64,000 bases of DNA from Synechococcus sp. PCC 6312. GTDB taxonomy: Bacteria > Cyanobacteriota > Cyanobacteriia > Thermosynechococcales > Thermosynechococcaceae. Under the pieces are notes generated by a model. That model was not told the DNA's origin and searched no databases. It saw nothing but the letters and a program-made list of their open reading frames with translations. Shown here one piece after another: positions 53,379-61,701 of the stretch (positions are counted from its first letter, which is position 1; each line of letters opens with the position of its first letter). Where the stretch lies: the NCBI RefSeq assembly GCF_000316685.1, contig NC_019680.1:62001-126000 (forward strand), written 5' to 3'. The translations under genes were made by a program, and so were the position numbers.

Positions 53379-54608
53379 ATGAAATGGGCCACCGCACTCT
53401 CGACACATTTTTCTTTAGAACAAGCTGTTAAAGAAGTGACTGACCAGGCCCGCGAGCGATTGGGCAATCTCCAGCCAGACTTAGGGATTGTCTTTATTTC
53501 CCAGGCCTTTGCCAGTGAGTTTTCCCGCGTCATTCCCCTGTTACAAACCACCTTACATCTGCCCGTTTTGATTGGTTGTGGGGGCGGGGGCGTGATTGGG
53601 CGCAACTATCGAGATCAACCCCAAGAGGTGGAAGAAACAGCCGGCCTCTCCTTGACCTTGGCCCATTTACCCGATGTGAAGATTAAGCCTTTTAGTTTGG
53701 TGGCCGATGACCTTCCAGATCCCGATGATCCGCCCCAGGCCTGGTGGAGACTGATTGGTGTTGACCCAGAGCAACAACCCGAATTTTTACTCTTGGCTGA
53801 TACCAGTAGTGCCCGAATTAATGACCTGTTACGGGGCCTGGATTATGCCTACCCACAAGCCGTAAAAGTTGGCGGAATTACGGGCAGTAATCAGGGGTGG
53901 GGCCGGACAGGGCTGTTTTACCAAACGAAGGTGCAACGGGAAGGGACAGTTGGGTTAGCGTTGACTGGTAATATTCGCATTGATCCAATTGTGGCCCAAG
54001 GCTGTCGCCCCATTGGCCCCCTCTATCGGATCGCGTCTGGGGAAAAGAATATTATCCTCTCCCTTGAAGATGACCAAGCCAAGGTTGCCCCACCCTTAGA
54101 TATGTTGGAAAATTTGGTGGAAAGGCTCCCGGAAGTGGATCGAGAATTAGCCCGCAGTGCCCTATTTATTGGCCTGGTGCATAACGAATTCAAACCCAAC
54201 CTCGGGCCTGGGGATTTTTTGATTCGGAATTTGATTGGGATTGATCCCCAAACGGGAGCTTTGGCCTTGGGCGATCGGGTGCGGGTGGGGCAACGGATTC
54301 AATTTCATCTCCGGGATGCGGCGGCCTCAGCGGCAGATCTCCAGGCCTGGTTAGAAACCTACTGCCACTCCTATCCCGGCCCACCCCCGGAAGGCACGAT
54401 GATGTTTTCTTGTTTAGGGCGGGGCGTTAATCTTTACGGTCAACCCGATTTTGATGCCACGATGGTTGACAAATTTTTACCTAATATTCCGGTGAGTGGA
54501 TTTTTCTGCTTTGGAGAAATTGGCCCTATTGGTCAAGAAACCTTTTTGCATGGCTACACCTCGGCCCTGGCCATTTTCCATCCCCGCACCGCTAATTCTG
54601 CGAGTTAA
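53379..54608 (+). CDS. FIST domain sensory protein
   Basis: 409 residues, ATG start. The N-terminal FIST_N half has LGIVFISQAFASEF and PVLIGCGGGGVIG, then the GGITGSNQGWGRTGLFY segment. The FIST_C half starts near residue 225 and has GDFLIRNLIGIDPQTGALALGD, GTMMFSCLGRGVNLYG and FFCFGEIGPIG. FIST domains are predicted to bind small ligands, probably amino acids, as sensory modules. Here the protein is stand-alone with no output domain and no adjacent kinase, so it must act through another partner. Confidence 0.87.
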   Translation: MKWATALSTHFSLEQAVKEVTDQARERLGNLQPDLGIVFISQAFASEFSRVIPLLQTTLHLPVLIGCGGGGVIGRNYRDQPQEVEETAGLSLTLAHLPDVKIKPFSLVADDLPDPDDPPQAWWRLIGVDPEQQPEFLLLADTSSARINDLLRGLDYAYPQAVKVGGITGSNQGWGRTGLFYQTKVQREGTVGLALTGNIRIDPIVAQGCRPIGPLYRIASGEKNIILSLEDDQAKVAPPLDMLENLVERLPEVDRELARSALFIGLVHNEFKPNLGPGDFLIRNLIGIDPQTGALALGDRVRVGQRIQFHLRDAAASAADLQAWLETYCHSYPGPPPEGTMMFSCLGRGVNLYGQPDFDATMVDKFLPNIPVSGFFCFGEIGPIGQETFLHGYTSALAIFHPRTANSAS

Positions 54609-54648
54609 AGGTTTTAGTCTGGGTGAGATCAATCTACTCCCGAACTTC

Positions 54649-54987
54649 CTATGGCTCTAAACTTGTGAGAGATGTTTTGACACAGGCCTTAACCCCCTGC
54701 CAATCACGTTCTGACAGTTGGCCAATCACAACCCAATTCGCAGACGGTGGCAAGGTGACAATAAAGCAACGAAATATTGAAGTAGTTCGTAATCCTGCTA
54801 CTGCCCAATCTTGAAGGCGATAATCTGTAGCTCCGACAATCTTGGTCTGAGTTGTAATCAGGCCAATAATCACATCTGGGCGAATTGAATGATAAATTTC
54901 TGATGATAAGACGACAGCGGGACGGCGTTTAATACCTGTAACACCAGGGAAATCAACAGTCACGATATCCCCAGCAGATAGATTCAT
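54649..54987 (-). CDS. MazF/PemK-type endoribonuclease toxin
   Basis: 112 residues. It opens with AGDIVTVDFPGVTGIKRRPAVVLSS, the PemK/MazF barrel start (GDIV...D..P..G.E..K.RPAVVLS), followed by IIGLITTQ and later VIGQLSERDW. The family cleaves mRNA at short sequences. It overlaps the upstream antitoxin gene by four bases (ATGA), the standard toxin-antitoxin arrangement with antitoxin first. Confidence 0.85.
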   Translation of the reverse strand: MNLSAGDIVTVDFPGVTGIKRRPAVVLSSEIYHSIRPDVIIGLITTQTKIVGATDYRLQDWAVAGLRTTSIFRCFIVTLPPSANWVVIGQLSERDWQGVKACVKTSLTSLEP

Positions 54988-55208
54988 TGTTCAGCCTCTT
55001 CCATCTCAGAGAAATTTCTGGCTGCGGACTGGAGTGAAAAACTGACCAGATCCCTTTCATCTTCTTCTGTCCAAGTATTACTTTCATCTACTGTGGTTGA
55101 TTGCTGTTTAACAAGATCATTCAAAATCAGCGTGGCTAATCGTAACTGTTCTGCTAGGGACAAATTACGAACCACTTGAATATAAATTTCTTGGACAGTC
55201 GTTTGCAT
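54984..55208 (-). CDS. Antitoxin partner of the MazF/PemK-type toxin
   Basis: 74 residues from the ATG at 55208; the in-frame start 15 bases earlier is less likely. The sequence MQTTVQEIYIQVVRNLSLAE starts a helical domain and the C-terminal half is acidic (EEDERDLV, EMEEAEQ), as expected for a labile antitoxin that wraps around its toxin. No AbrB or ribbon-helix-helix signature is obvious, so it belongs to a less-characterised antitoxin class. It is assigned by its overlap with the toxin gene. Confidence 0.72.
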   Translation of the reverse strand: MQTTVQEIYIQVVRNLSLAEQLRLATLILNDLVKQQSTTVDESNTWTEEDERDLVSFSLQSAARNFSEMEEAEQ

Positions 55209-55343
55209 AATCGAACCTCTCATCCCTGATTTTAGAGCTTTTCTTGGTTCTGGGTCAGGTTAAGATTTCTATCTGGAGGCTCTGCAATATCCTCTTATAC
55301 CCTGTACAAAAAATCTTTCTGGTTAAGGATTTTGACCTGAATC

Positions 55344-55562
55344 ATGAGCCCACACCCTAACTTGTTGACTCCCATCACCCAAACCTCTAGTCAATGTGAG
55401 GGTCGTCCTTGGATTCGTGGCACGAGAATTAGGGCTAGCGATATTCTGGAAATGTTGGCAGAGAATGTTAGTGTTGGTGAGATTTTAGAAAACCTTCTTG
55501 ATCTTGAGATTGAAGAGGTTCAGGCCAGGTTAGTGATTGCATCTAAACTCATTGAGGACTAA
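55344..55562 (+). CDS. DUF433 protein (VapB45-like antitoxin)
   Basis: 72 residues, ATG start. DUF433 motifs are visible: PWIRGTRIRASDILEMLAEN, then GEILENLLDLEIEEVQARLV, a winged-helix-like fold. DUF433 proteins usually pair with a DUF5615 PIN-type toxin immediately downstream. Here the next gene, after 16 bases, is instead the cysteine/cystine lyase, so this antitoxin is orphaned or acts as a regulator. Confidence 0.82.
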   Translation: MSPHPNLLTPITQTSSQCEGRPWIRGTRIRASDILEMLAENVSVGEILENLLDLEIEEVQARLVIASKLIED

Positions 55563-55578
55563 CTGGAGGACTTAACTC

Positions 55579-56757
55579 TTGGTCTTAACAGAATCAAAAA
55601 TTACGGAAATTCGGCAGCAGTTTTTGGCGTTGCAATCGAAAACTTATCTGAACTTTGGTGGTCAGGGACCCTTACCCAACCCGGCCTGGGAGGCGATGCA
55701 AAACAGTTATCTCCACATCCAACAGGCTGGCCCCTTCTGTACCAAAAACTATGCTTATATTTCAAGTCAAACTACAGCCCTCCGCCAGGCCTTGAGCCAA
55801 GAATTAAACATTACGCCGGATACGCTGGCTCTCACGGATTCTGTCACAACGGGCTGCAATATTGTCCTGTGGGGCCTGGATTGGCGAGCCGGTGATCATT
55901 TGCTCTTAACGGATTGTGAACATCCAGGGGTTTTGGCCATTGGTCAACAACTTCAGGCCCGGTTTGGGATTGATCTCACAGTTCTACCCCTCCTTCAACA
56001 GGCCCAGGCTGATCCAGAACACCTAGTCACCTGCTTTCGCCAGGCTCTCACCCCCCGGACGCGCCTAGTTGCCCTCAGTCATTTACTGTGGAACACCGGC
56101 ACGACTTTACCCCTCAAAGAAATTGTTGCGACTTGTCATAAACAGGGAGTTTTAGTCCTTGCTGATGCCGCCCAATCTGTGGGAATGATGCCCTTGGATT
56201 TACCCGGCCTGGGGGTGGATTTTTATGCGTTTACGGGTCATAAATGGTTCTGTGGGCCGGATGGACTAGGGGGGTTATATGTTCATCCTGAGCAGCTTGG
56301 ACACCTTCAACCCACCTATGTTGGCTGGCGGAGTATTAAAAATGGCCCCCAAGGGTTTCCCGAATCGTTCCAGGCCACGGCCGCCAAGTTTGAAATTGCT
56401 ACCACTGCCTTTCCCTTAGTCCCTGGCTTGACCGCTGCCCTCGATTTCCATCGCCAAGCTGGAACAACCCCCACCCGCTATGAACAGATTTGTGAATTAA
56501 GTACCTATCTCTGGCAAGGCCTGGCCAACATTCCGGGGGTACAATGCCTCACTTCAACCCCACCCTCATCGGGCCTGGTGACATTTCAACTGGAATCCGG
56601 TAAACACGGGGCCTTAGTCGAATGGCTAGAAAATCAAGGCATTTTAGTCCGTCTTTTACTTTTTCCGAATTCTGTCCGGGCCTGTGTTCATTACATGAGT
56701 TTATTGAAGGAATGCGATCAGTTAATTGGGGCTGTGGCTGAATTTACCCATGGTTAG
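55579..56757 (+). CDS. L-cysteine/cystine lyase (C-DES type), PLP-dependent
   Basis: 392 residues with a TTG start, supported by an ctggagga ribosome binding site 8-9 bases upstream. Class V aminotransferase fold: LNFGGQGPLP, DSVTTGCNIVLWGLDW, LLLTDCEHPGVLAI, SHLLWNTGTTLPL, the cofactor Asp in VLADAAQS and the PLP Lys in AFTGHKWFCGP. The sequence closely follows the structurally known C-DES of Synechocystis (Slr2143), including PTYVGWRSI. That enzyme cleaves cystine or cysteine to release persulfide sulfur for iron-sulfur clusters. It may be cotranscribed with the DUF433 gene upstream. Convergent, with no gap, with the sensor kinase gene. Confidence 0.86.
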   Translation: MVLTESKITEIRQQFLALQSKTYLNFGGQGPLPNPAWEAMQNSYLHIQQAGPFCTKNYAYISSQTTALRQALSQELNITPDTLALTDSVTTGCNIVLWGLDWRAGDHLLLTDCEHPGVLAIGQQLQARFGIDLTVLPLLQQAQADPEHLVTCFRQALTPRTRLVALSHLLWNTGTTLPLKEIVATCHKQGVLVLADAAQSVGMMPLDLPGLGVDFYAFTGHKWFCGPDGLGGLYVHPEQLGHLQPTYVGWRSIKNGPQGFPESFQATAAKFEIATTAFPLVPGLTAALDFHRQAGTTPTRYEQICELSTYLWQGLANIPGVQCLTSTPPSSGLVTFQLESGKHGALVEWLENQGILVRLLLFPNSVRACVHYMSLLKECDQLIGAVAEFTHG

Positions 56758-58032
56758 TCAACCTGATTCATCCTTTTTAACCTTAAGTTTAATCAGAACT
56801 CTAGTGCCTTCATCCTGATTGGAATAAATTTCTAAACGTCCCTGATGGGCAGCTAAGATGCGTTCTACAATCGCCAACCCCAGGCCAGTTCCCCCTGGTT
56901 TCCGAGAATAAAAAGGTTGGGTTAGTTTGGGAATTTCAGTTGCGGGAATCGGTTCGCCCCAGTTTTGAATGGTGACGGTGACTTGTTGAGGATTTTGCTG
57001 ATTGAAAGGAGGCGCGGGGTTGTTAACTTGAATCGTGCAAGTAATTGGCGTATGGGCTGGGGCTGCTTCACAGGCATTTTGAATCACATTAAAAAAAACC
57101 TGTTTGAGCTTATCCCGATCTCCTTTAATCCAGACGGGCCGGGGGCCAACTCGCCATATGATCGAGCGTCCTTGGGCTTCTGGTAAATCCTCTAAAATAT
57201 GTTGGATTTCCAGGCCCAGAAAATTCAAATCAAAGCAAGACTTATTTAAGGTTTGGGGTTTGGCATAGAGCAGAATTTCACTCAGGAGCATTTCTAAGCG
57301 GTGGGCTTCCTCAAGGGCTAAGGTGAGGCGTTCTTGGGCAGCAGCGGGTAGGGCAAGCTTAAAAAAGTAATTCAGCCCCATTTTGATCGTAGTCAGGGGG
57401 TTCCGTAATTCATGGACAATCATCGTGGCAAACTCGCCAATCGCGGCTAAACGGGCCTGCTCCACCAGTTGATGTTGGGCCTGTTGGAGATCTGCTGTTC
57501 GTTTTTCCACTTCCTCGGTCAAACGCTGATTAAAGTCCTGCTGGGCCTGGTAAAGCAAGTAGTTATCAATTGCCGTGGCGGCCCGTTCTGCAAAGAGCTT
57601 GACTGTTTCTACCTCGGTGGGGTGAAACGGGCGCGGCTGCATATTAAATGAGCAAATTGTCCCTATCACTTCCCCTTCCAGGGTACAAAGAGGCACACCT
57701 AAATAGGATAAATAGCCTTCGGGGAGTTCGCCAAATTCTGGTTGTTCCCGCACATCATTGACACAGAGGGGTTGGCGCGTTAAGACCACCGTATGGGTGA
57801 CAGTGCCGTAGAGATCACAAACGCGATCTTCAGGATCAAGGGGAAGGTTACTGGCAATTAATTGTTCCTCATTTTCCTTACAAAGAGTCACCACTGTCCA
57901 ATCCATCATCAGAAGCTCACTGACTCCGCAAGCAACGGCTTCTAAGTAACTGCTTAAGTCTTTGGTACGGCAACTGAGGGAAGCCAGAATTGAGAGAATT
58001 TTGTGACTTTTCTGCCAATGCTGATCAGTCAT
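56758..58032 (-). CDS. GAF-domain sensor histidine kinase
   Basis: About 424 residues from the ATG at 58032. No membrane helix, so cytoplasmic. A GAF domain occupies about 20-165 (YLSYLGVPLCTLEGEVIGTI), then a coiled coil (EVEKRTADLQQAQHQLVEQA). The HisKA box is EFATMIVHELRNPLTTIKM with the His near 210, and the ATPase boxes are FFNVIQNACEAA (N), a degenerate G1 region and GGTGLGLAIVE (G2). It lies 33 bases downstream of an OmpR-type regulator on the same strand and is clearly its partner. The signal is unknown; the GAF domain may bind a tetrapyrrole or nucleotide, but no bilin Cys is evident to me. Confidence 0.88.
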   Translation of the reverse strand: MTDQHWQKSHKILSILASLSCRTKDLSSYLEAVACGVSELLMMDWTVVTLCKENEEQLIASNLPLDPEDRVCDLYGTVTHTVVLTRQPLCVNDVREQPEFGELPEGYLSYLGVPLCTLEGEVIGTICSFNMQPRPFHPTEVETVKLFAERAATAIDNYLLYQAQQDFNQRLTEEVEKRTADLQQAQHQLVEQARLAAIGEFATMIVHELRNPLTTIKMGLNYFFKLALPAAAQERLTLALEEAHRLEMLLSEILLYAKPQTLNKSCFDLNFLGLEIQHILEDLPEAQGRSIIWRVGPRPVWIKGDRDKLKQVFFNVIQNACEAAPAHTPITCTIQVNNPAPPFNQQNPQQVTVTIQNWGEPIPATEIPKLTQPFYSRKPGGTGLGLAIVERILAAHQGRLEIYSNQDEGTRVLIKLKVKKDESG

Positions 58033-58065
58033 CTCTACCACCAAACTGATGATTTATGACTAAAA

Positions 58066-58737
58066 TTATCGTAAGCTATAGCCCACACCCCGAATTGTTT
58101 GAATGAGTCGGGGTTGATTGGTTGATTCTAGCTTTAATCGTAGGTAGCGAATATACACTTCAATAATGTTTGAGTCGCCAATAAAATCATAACCCCAGAC
58201 TTGATTGAGAATTTGTTCACGGGTAAAGACCTGTCGCGGTCGGGATAATAAATAAGTCAGTAAATCAAACTCTTTGACGGTTAAATCTATGGGCCGTTGC
58301 TGCCGATACACTTCTCTGGTGCGTTGATTTACCCGTAAATCTTCAAACTCTAACCAATCCGATTCTTGGGGATGCTTTTGCCGTAAGCGGGCTCGAATCC
58401 TGGCTAAGAGTTCTTCAATGCTAAAGGGTTTAATCACATAATCATCGGCGCCCGCATCCAGGCCGGCAATCCGATCCGGAATATCGTCTCGCCCCGTTAA
58501 CATAATGACTGGCATGACATTCCCTGTTGCCCGCAGCCGCCGACAAATTTCTACCCCCGTTAAGCCGGGTAACATCCAATCGACAATCATTAAATCTAAC
58601 GGATGCTCACGGGCTAAAATTAATCCGGCCTGGCCATCATGACTGACCGTAATTTCATACCCCTCACTTTCAAGTTCCAACTGAATAAACCGAGCAATTT
58701 TGGGTTCGTCTTCAATCAGTAAAATCCTGCGGGTCAT
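58066..58737 (-). CDS. OmpR/PhoB-family response regulator
   Basis: 223 residues from the ATG at 58737. Receiver domain with acidic pair ED at 9-10, phosphoacceptor Asp53 (LMIVDWMLPG), Thr in MLTGRDD and Lys in YVIKPFS. The winged-helix DNA-binding domain (about 130-223) shows LTVKEFDLLTYLLSRP, VFTREQILNQVWGYDF and the wing TIRGVGYSLR. It should bind direct repeats upstream of target genes. First gene of a two-gene operon with the GAF kinase. The likely local target, if any, is the divergent secreted-protein gene at 58972 (inference). Confidence 0.92.
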   Translation of the reverse strand: MTRRILLIEDEPKIARFIQLELESEGYEITVSHDGQAGLILAREHPLDLMIVDWMLPGLTGVEICRRLRATGNVMPVIMLTGRDDIPDRIAGLDAGADDYVIKPFSIEELLARIRARLRQKHPQESDWLEFEDLRVNQRTREVYRQQRPIDLTVKEFDLLTYLLSRPRQVFTREQILNQVWGYDFIGDSNIIEVYIRYLRLKLESTNQPRLIQTIRGVGYSLR

Positions 58738-58971
58738 AGTCAAGAGCCTCCAGATTAACTCCAGATTAACAGGACTGGCTGAGAGATGCCTGAGTTACTC
58801 GCAATTGTTAAAACTTTATAAAGCATCAATTTTTTCGGGAAATTCCCAGCCAATCCTCCAAATCTTCTCAGGACTTTCTCAGACGGAGACTCCATTCTGT
58901 GGCTATTGACTGTTGATTACATGACTACCTTCTCGAACTTCATGTTCATATTCTCAAAGGAGAATAACTTT

Positions 58972-59511
58972 ATGAACCTTTCAATTCTCGGTCGCATTAG
59001 TGCCGTAACCATCGCCGTTCTTTCCGTAAGCTCGATTGCGATTGCCTCTCCCATCGGAGGCCCCGGCCCCTCTCCCCGCCGGACAGTTCCCACCACGTCC
59101 ACACCTGCCTCCGTTTACTCTTCTTCCCTGCCCGCGGCTCAATTCCCCAAAATCACCGGCGCAACCATTTCTGGCAGTTCCCATGTGATTGGGATTTCTG
59201 GCAATGGGATGAGCTTGAGCAGTGTCAGCATTGGCCTGCCCCAGCAGATGGAGAGTTTTTCGGGGATTACGCTACAAAATAAATCTGGAGGGAATATCCC
59301 GGCCCAAGTCAACAAACAAGGGGATCGTCTGAACATTAGTTTTGATAGCCCGTTGAAGGCCGGTACCTCCTTTGATGTTCGGTTTAACAATGTGACGATG
59401 CGGACATCTGGGGGTGAAAGCTTGCCCTACCAAGTCAGTGTTGTCCAGGCCGGTTCTGAGGGCGATATTAGTATTGGCACAGCCTTAATTAGTGTCCCGG
59501 TTCGTAATTAA
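58972..59511 (+). CDS. Secreted beta-rich protein of unknown function
   Basis: 179 residues from the ATG at 58972, which has an excellent aaaggagaa ribosome binding site; upstream in-frame ATGs lack one. Signal peptide with cleavage near AIASP, then a Pro/Ser/Thr-rich linker. The C-terminal 120 residues alternate in short beta strands (VSIGLPQQMESFSGITLQN, FDVRFNNVTMRTSGG, YQVSVVQAGSEGD), similar to the DUF2808 layout of small exported cyanobacterial proteins, though I would not assign it firmly. It diverges from the two-component operon, which may regulate it. Confidence 0.68.
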   Translation: MNLSILGRISAVTIAVLSVSSIAIASPIGGPGPSPRRTVPTTSTPASVYSSSLPAAQFPKITGATISGSSHVIGISGNGMSLSSVSIGLPQQMESFSGITLQNKSGGNIPAQVNKQGDRLNISFDSPLKAGTSFDVRFNNVTMRTSGGESLPYQVSVVQAGSEGDISIGTALISVPVRN

Positions 59512-59547
59512 TCGTTGGCTTGACCCTTCGTTAACATCCTCATCCTG

Positions 59548-59610
59548 AGTTAGGGGGATTTTCTAAAGCTGGTGTAACTCGGCCAAGTTTCAGATACCCC
59601 CTAGCTTTTG
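59548..59610 (+). terminator. Probable intrinsic terminator after the secreted protein gene
   Basis: Arms AGTTAGGGGG (59548-59557) and CCCCCTAGCT (59597-59606) pair over 10 positions with one G-T wobble, and the second arm runs into a short T run (59606-59609). It begins 37 bases after the stop codon. The loop is long (39 bases). The rest of the 302-base gap up to csaB holds nothing else I can identify. Confidence 0.5.
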
Positions 59611-59813
59611 TGTAATTTTCAAGCCAAGATTCAGGCGATAACCCTACATCCTTATGCTGTTGCGGACTCACGACTCTGGAATCCCTTGCCAAGCCCTTAC
59701 CTCAAAAACAGATTGGGGAATGACCCAGCCCCTAGCCTCTGATTAAGCCAGGCCTTGTGAAAGAATAGGATGGTCAGGGGCAACCTCAGATATTAGGAAT
59801 TGGAACTGGATAC

Positions 59814-60872
59814 TTGGGAAACGTCAAAGCTCACAGAACGGTTTTACTCTGCGGCTACTATGGGTTTGGTAATGGCGGCGATGAAGCACTTTTGGCAGTG
59901 TTATTACAACTATTGCCGGTGGACGTAACCCCAATTGTTTTATCAGCGAATGTATCCGAAACCCAGGCCCTGCATCGCGTTATGGCCGTGAATCGGCAAC
60001 AGTTCGGCCAATTACTCCAAACCATTCGCCAATGCCAGGGATTCATTTGGGGAGGGGGGAGTTTAATGCAAGATTCGACCAGTGTTATCAGTCCGCTCTA
60101 TTACGGTGGGTTAATGCTCTGGGCACAAATCTGGGGCTTAAAAACCGTGGCCTGGGCCCAGGGGATTGGACCATTGACCCGACCCTTTTCTCAATGGTGG
60201 ACGGCTTGGTTATTTTCCCGCTGCTCAGTGGTTACAGTCCGAGATTCCCAGTCGGCAGCTTGGTTGCAAAAACGTCAGATTTCCTATTCCCAGGCCCCCG
60301 ATCCCGTTTGGGCATTAACCACCATTGCCTATGCTGAAGAGTTGCCCGATCAACGGGTTGCCATTTGCTTACGTCCCCATGCTTCTTTAACACCGAGGGG
60401 ATTATCTCTTTTAACGGCGGCCTTGGTGGACTTTCAAAAAGCAACAGATACCTTCATTGTCCTCATCCCCTTCCAAAAATCCAAGGATGTTCCCCTGGCA
60501 ACACTCCTCCAGGCCCACCTTCCCAAAGTGAGTAAAACGGTCTATCTGGAAAATCCCCGTCAACTTAAAGGCTTTTTTGAGACGGTCGAAATGACCATTG
60601 CCATGCGTCTTCATGCTTTGATTATGGCGGCGGCGGCGGGATCCAAATGCTTTGCCCTCAGTTATGATCCCAAGGTACAGGCTCTGGCCAAAGAATTAAC
60701 CTTACCCCACTGGATTTTGCCCGATTTACCGAACACTGCCAGTGAAATGACCCAGGCCTGGTTAGACCTTTATACCCATGGGCAAGCCCTCTCTCCCAAA
60801 CGCATCCAAGGTATCTGCCAGGCCACCCAAGCCCATCAAAACGCGCTGAGTATTTTTCCCCAGGCCCACTAA
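59814..60872 (+). CDS. csaB: Polysaccharide pyruvyl transferase CsaB
   Basis: 352 residues with a TTG start. Family motifs: CGYYGFGNGGDEALL at the N-terminus, WGGGSLMQDSTS (glycine-rich donor-binding), GIGPLTRP, VTVRDSQSAAWL, and the C-terminal MRLHALIMAAAAGSK (pyruvyl transferase His motif MR.H). CsaB adds a ketal pyruvyl group to cell wall polysaccharide, which anchors S-layer-homology proteins in bacteria; a cyanobacterial homologue is general. It could relate to anchoring of surface proteins such as the giant repeat protein, but no SLH domain is visible in that protein. Confidence 0.9.
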   Translation: MGNVKAHRTVLLCGYYGFGNGGDEALLAVLLQLLPVDVTPIVLSANVSETQALHRVMAVNRQQFGQLLQTIRQCQGFIWGGGSLMQDSTSVISPLYYGGLMLWAQIWGLKTVAWAQGIGPLTRPFSQWWTAWLFSRCSVVTVRDSQSAAWLQKRQISYSQAPDPVWALTTIAYAEELPDQRVAICLRPHASLTPRGLSLLTAALVDFQKATDTFIVLIPFQKSKDVPLATLLQAHLPKVSKTVYLENPRQLKGFFETVEMTIAMRLHALIMAAAAGSKCFALSYDPKVQALAKELTLPHWILPDLPNTASEMTQAWLDLYTHGQALSPKRIQGICQATQAHQNALSIFPQAH

Positions 60873-60917
60873 AGTTCAATCAAGATAATCTTCAAGTCTT
60901 CACAGAATGATAAACGA

Positions 60918-61655
60918 TTACCCAACCTGAATCTCAGTTATTTCGGAAATGACGACATCAACCTCAGTGAGTTTTGGCGGTATTGACCAGCCCCACGCTA
61001 CGCCAATCATTCCAGCCGCTCCGGCTGCTCTCGCCATTTGCCCATCCACATCGGCATCTCCAATCATCAGCACATTTCCTGGACTCTCCCCTAATAATTC
61101 ACAGGCCTGGAGAAAAGGAGTTGGGTCGGGTTTGCTGGGCCCCTGATCTGTGCCTTTTTGGACTAGAAAATAATCGGCTAATTCGTATTTTTCTAGAAAG
61201 GCTTTAACATTCACGGTGACATCGGCCGACAACACCCCCAACTTTAATCCGGCTCCCTGTAAACGCTGCACCAATGCTAAAATTCCGGGAAATACGGGTG
61301 TATGGTCGGCTTTAACCTTCATAAAATGATCCACCTCGGCAAAGGCGGCCTGGGCAATCCGCAAAGACTCTAACCAACTCCGCCCCGTTTCGGCAATATA
61401 GGCCGCCGCGGCAATTAAGTTTTCTTGACGGGTTCCCACGGCCTGTAAACCACTGGGGTTGAGTCGGCCATTTTCCAGGCCAAAGGCTGATAATAGGGGG
61501 TCTTGGACTCCGGGAATTTGGGCATCAATGAAGCGGGCCCGCTTGGAGGTGATTGTTTTGAGATAATCTTCCGAATGAGCAAGAGTCCCATCCTTATCAA
61601 AAATAATGCCCGTAATTGAGGAAAACCGATGCCCAGCGCAGACAATATCAACCAT
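60918..61655 (-). CDS. HAD-superfamily phosphatase
   Basis: About 245 residues from the ATG at 61655, the start that fits the family N-terminus and has a purine-rich site upstream; an ATG at 61679 is possible. Motif I IIFDKDGTLAHS (nucleophile Asp), motif II region LKLGVLSADVT, motif III KPDPTPFL and motif IV MIGDADVDGQMARAAG. The helical cap lies between. It is of the Gph/phosphoglycolate phosphatase type; the substrate cannot be settled from sequence. Divergent from holA by 46 bases. Confidence 0.85.
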   Translation of the reverse strand: MVDIVCAGHRFSSITGIIFDKDGTLAHSEDYLKTITSKRARFIDAQIPGVQDPLLSAFGLENGRLNPSGLQAVGTRQENLIAAAAYIAETGRSWLESLRIAQAAFAEVDHFMKVKADHTPVFPGILALVQRLQGAGLKLGVLSADVTVNVKAFLEKYELADYFLVQKGTDQGPSKPDPTPFLQACELLGESPGNVLMIGDADVDGQMARAAGAAGMIGVAWGWSIPPKLTEVDVVISEITEIQVG

Positions 61656-61701
61656 ATCCCCACCCTCACAGTTCCCCATCTAGCATACCTTTTGGTCTAA
61701 A

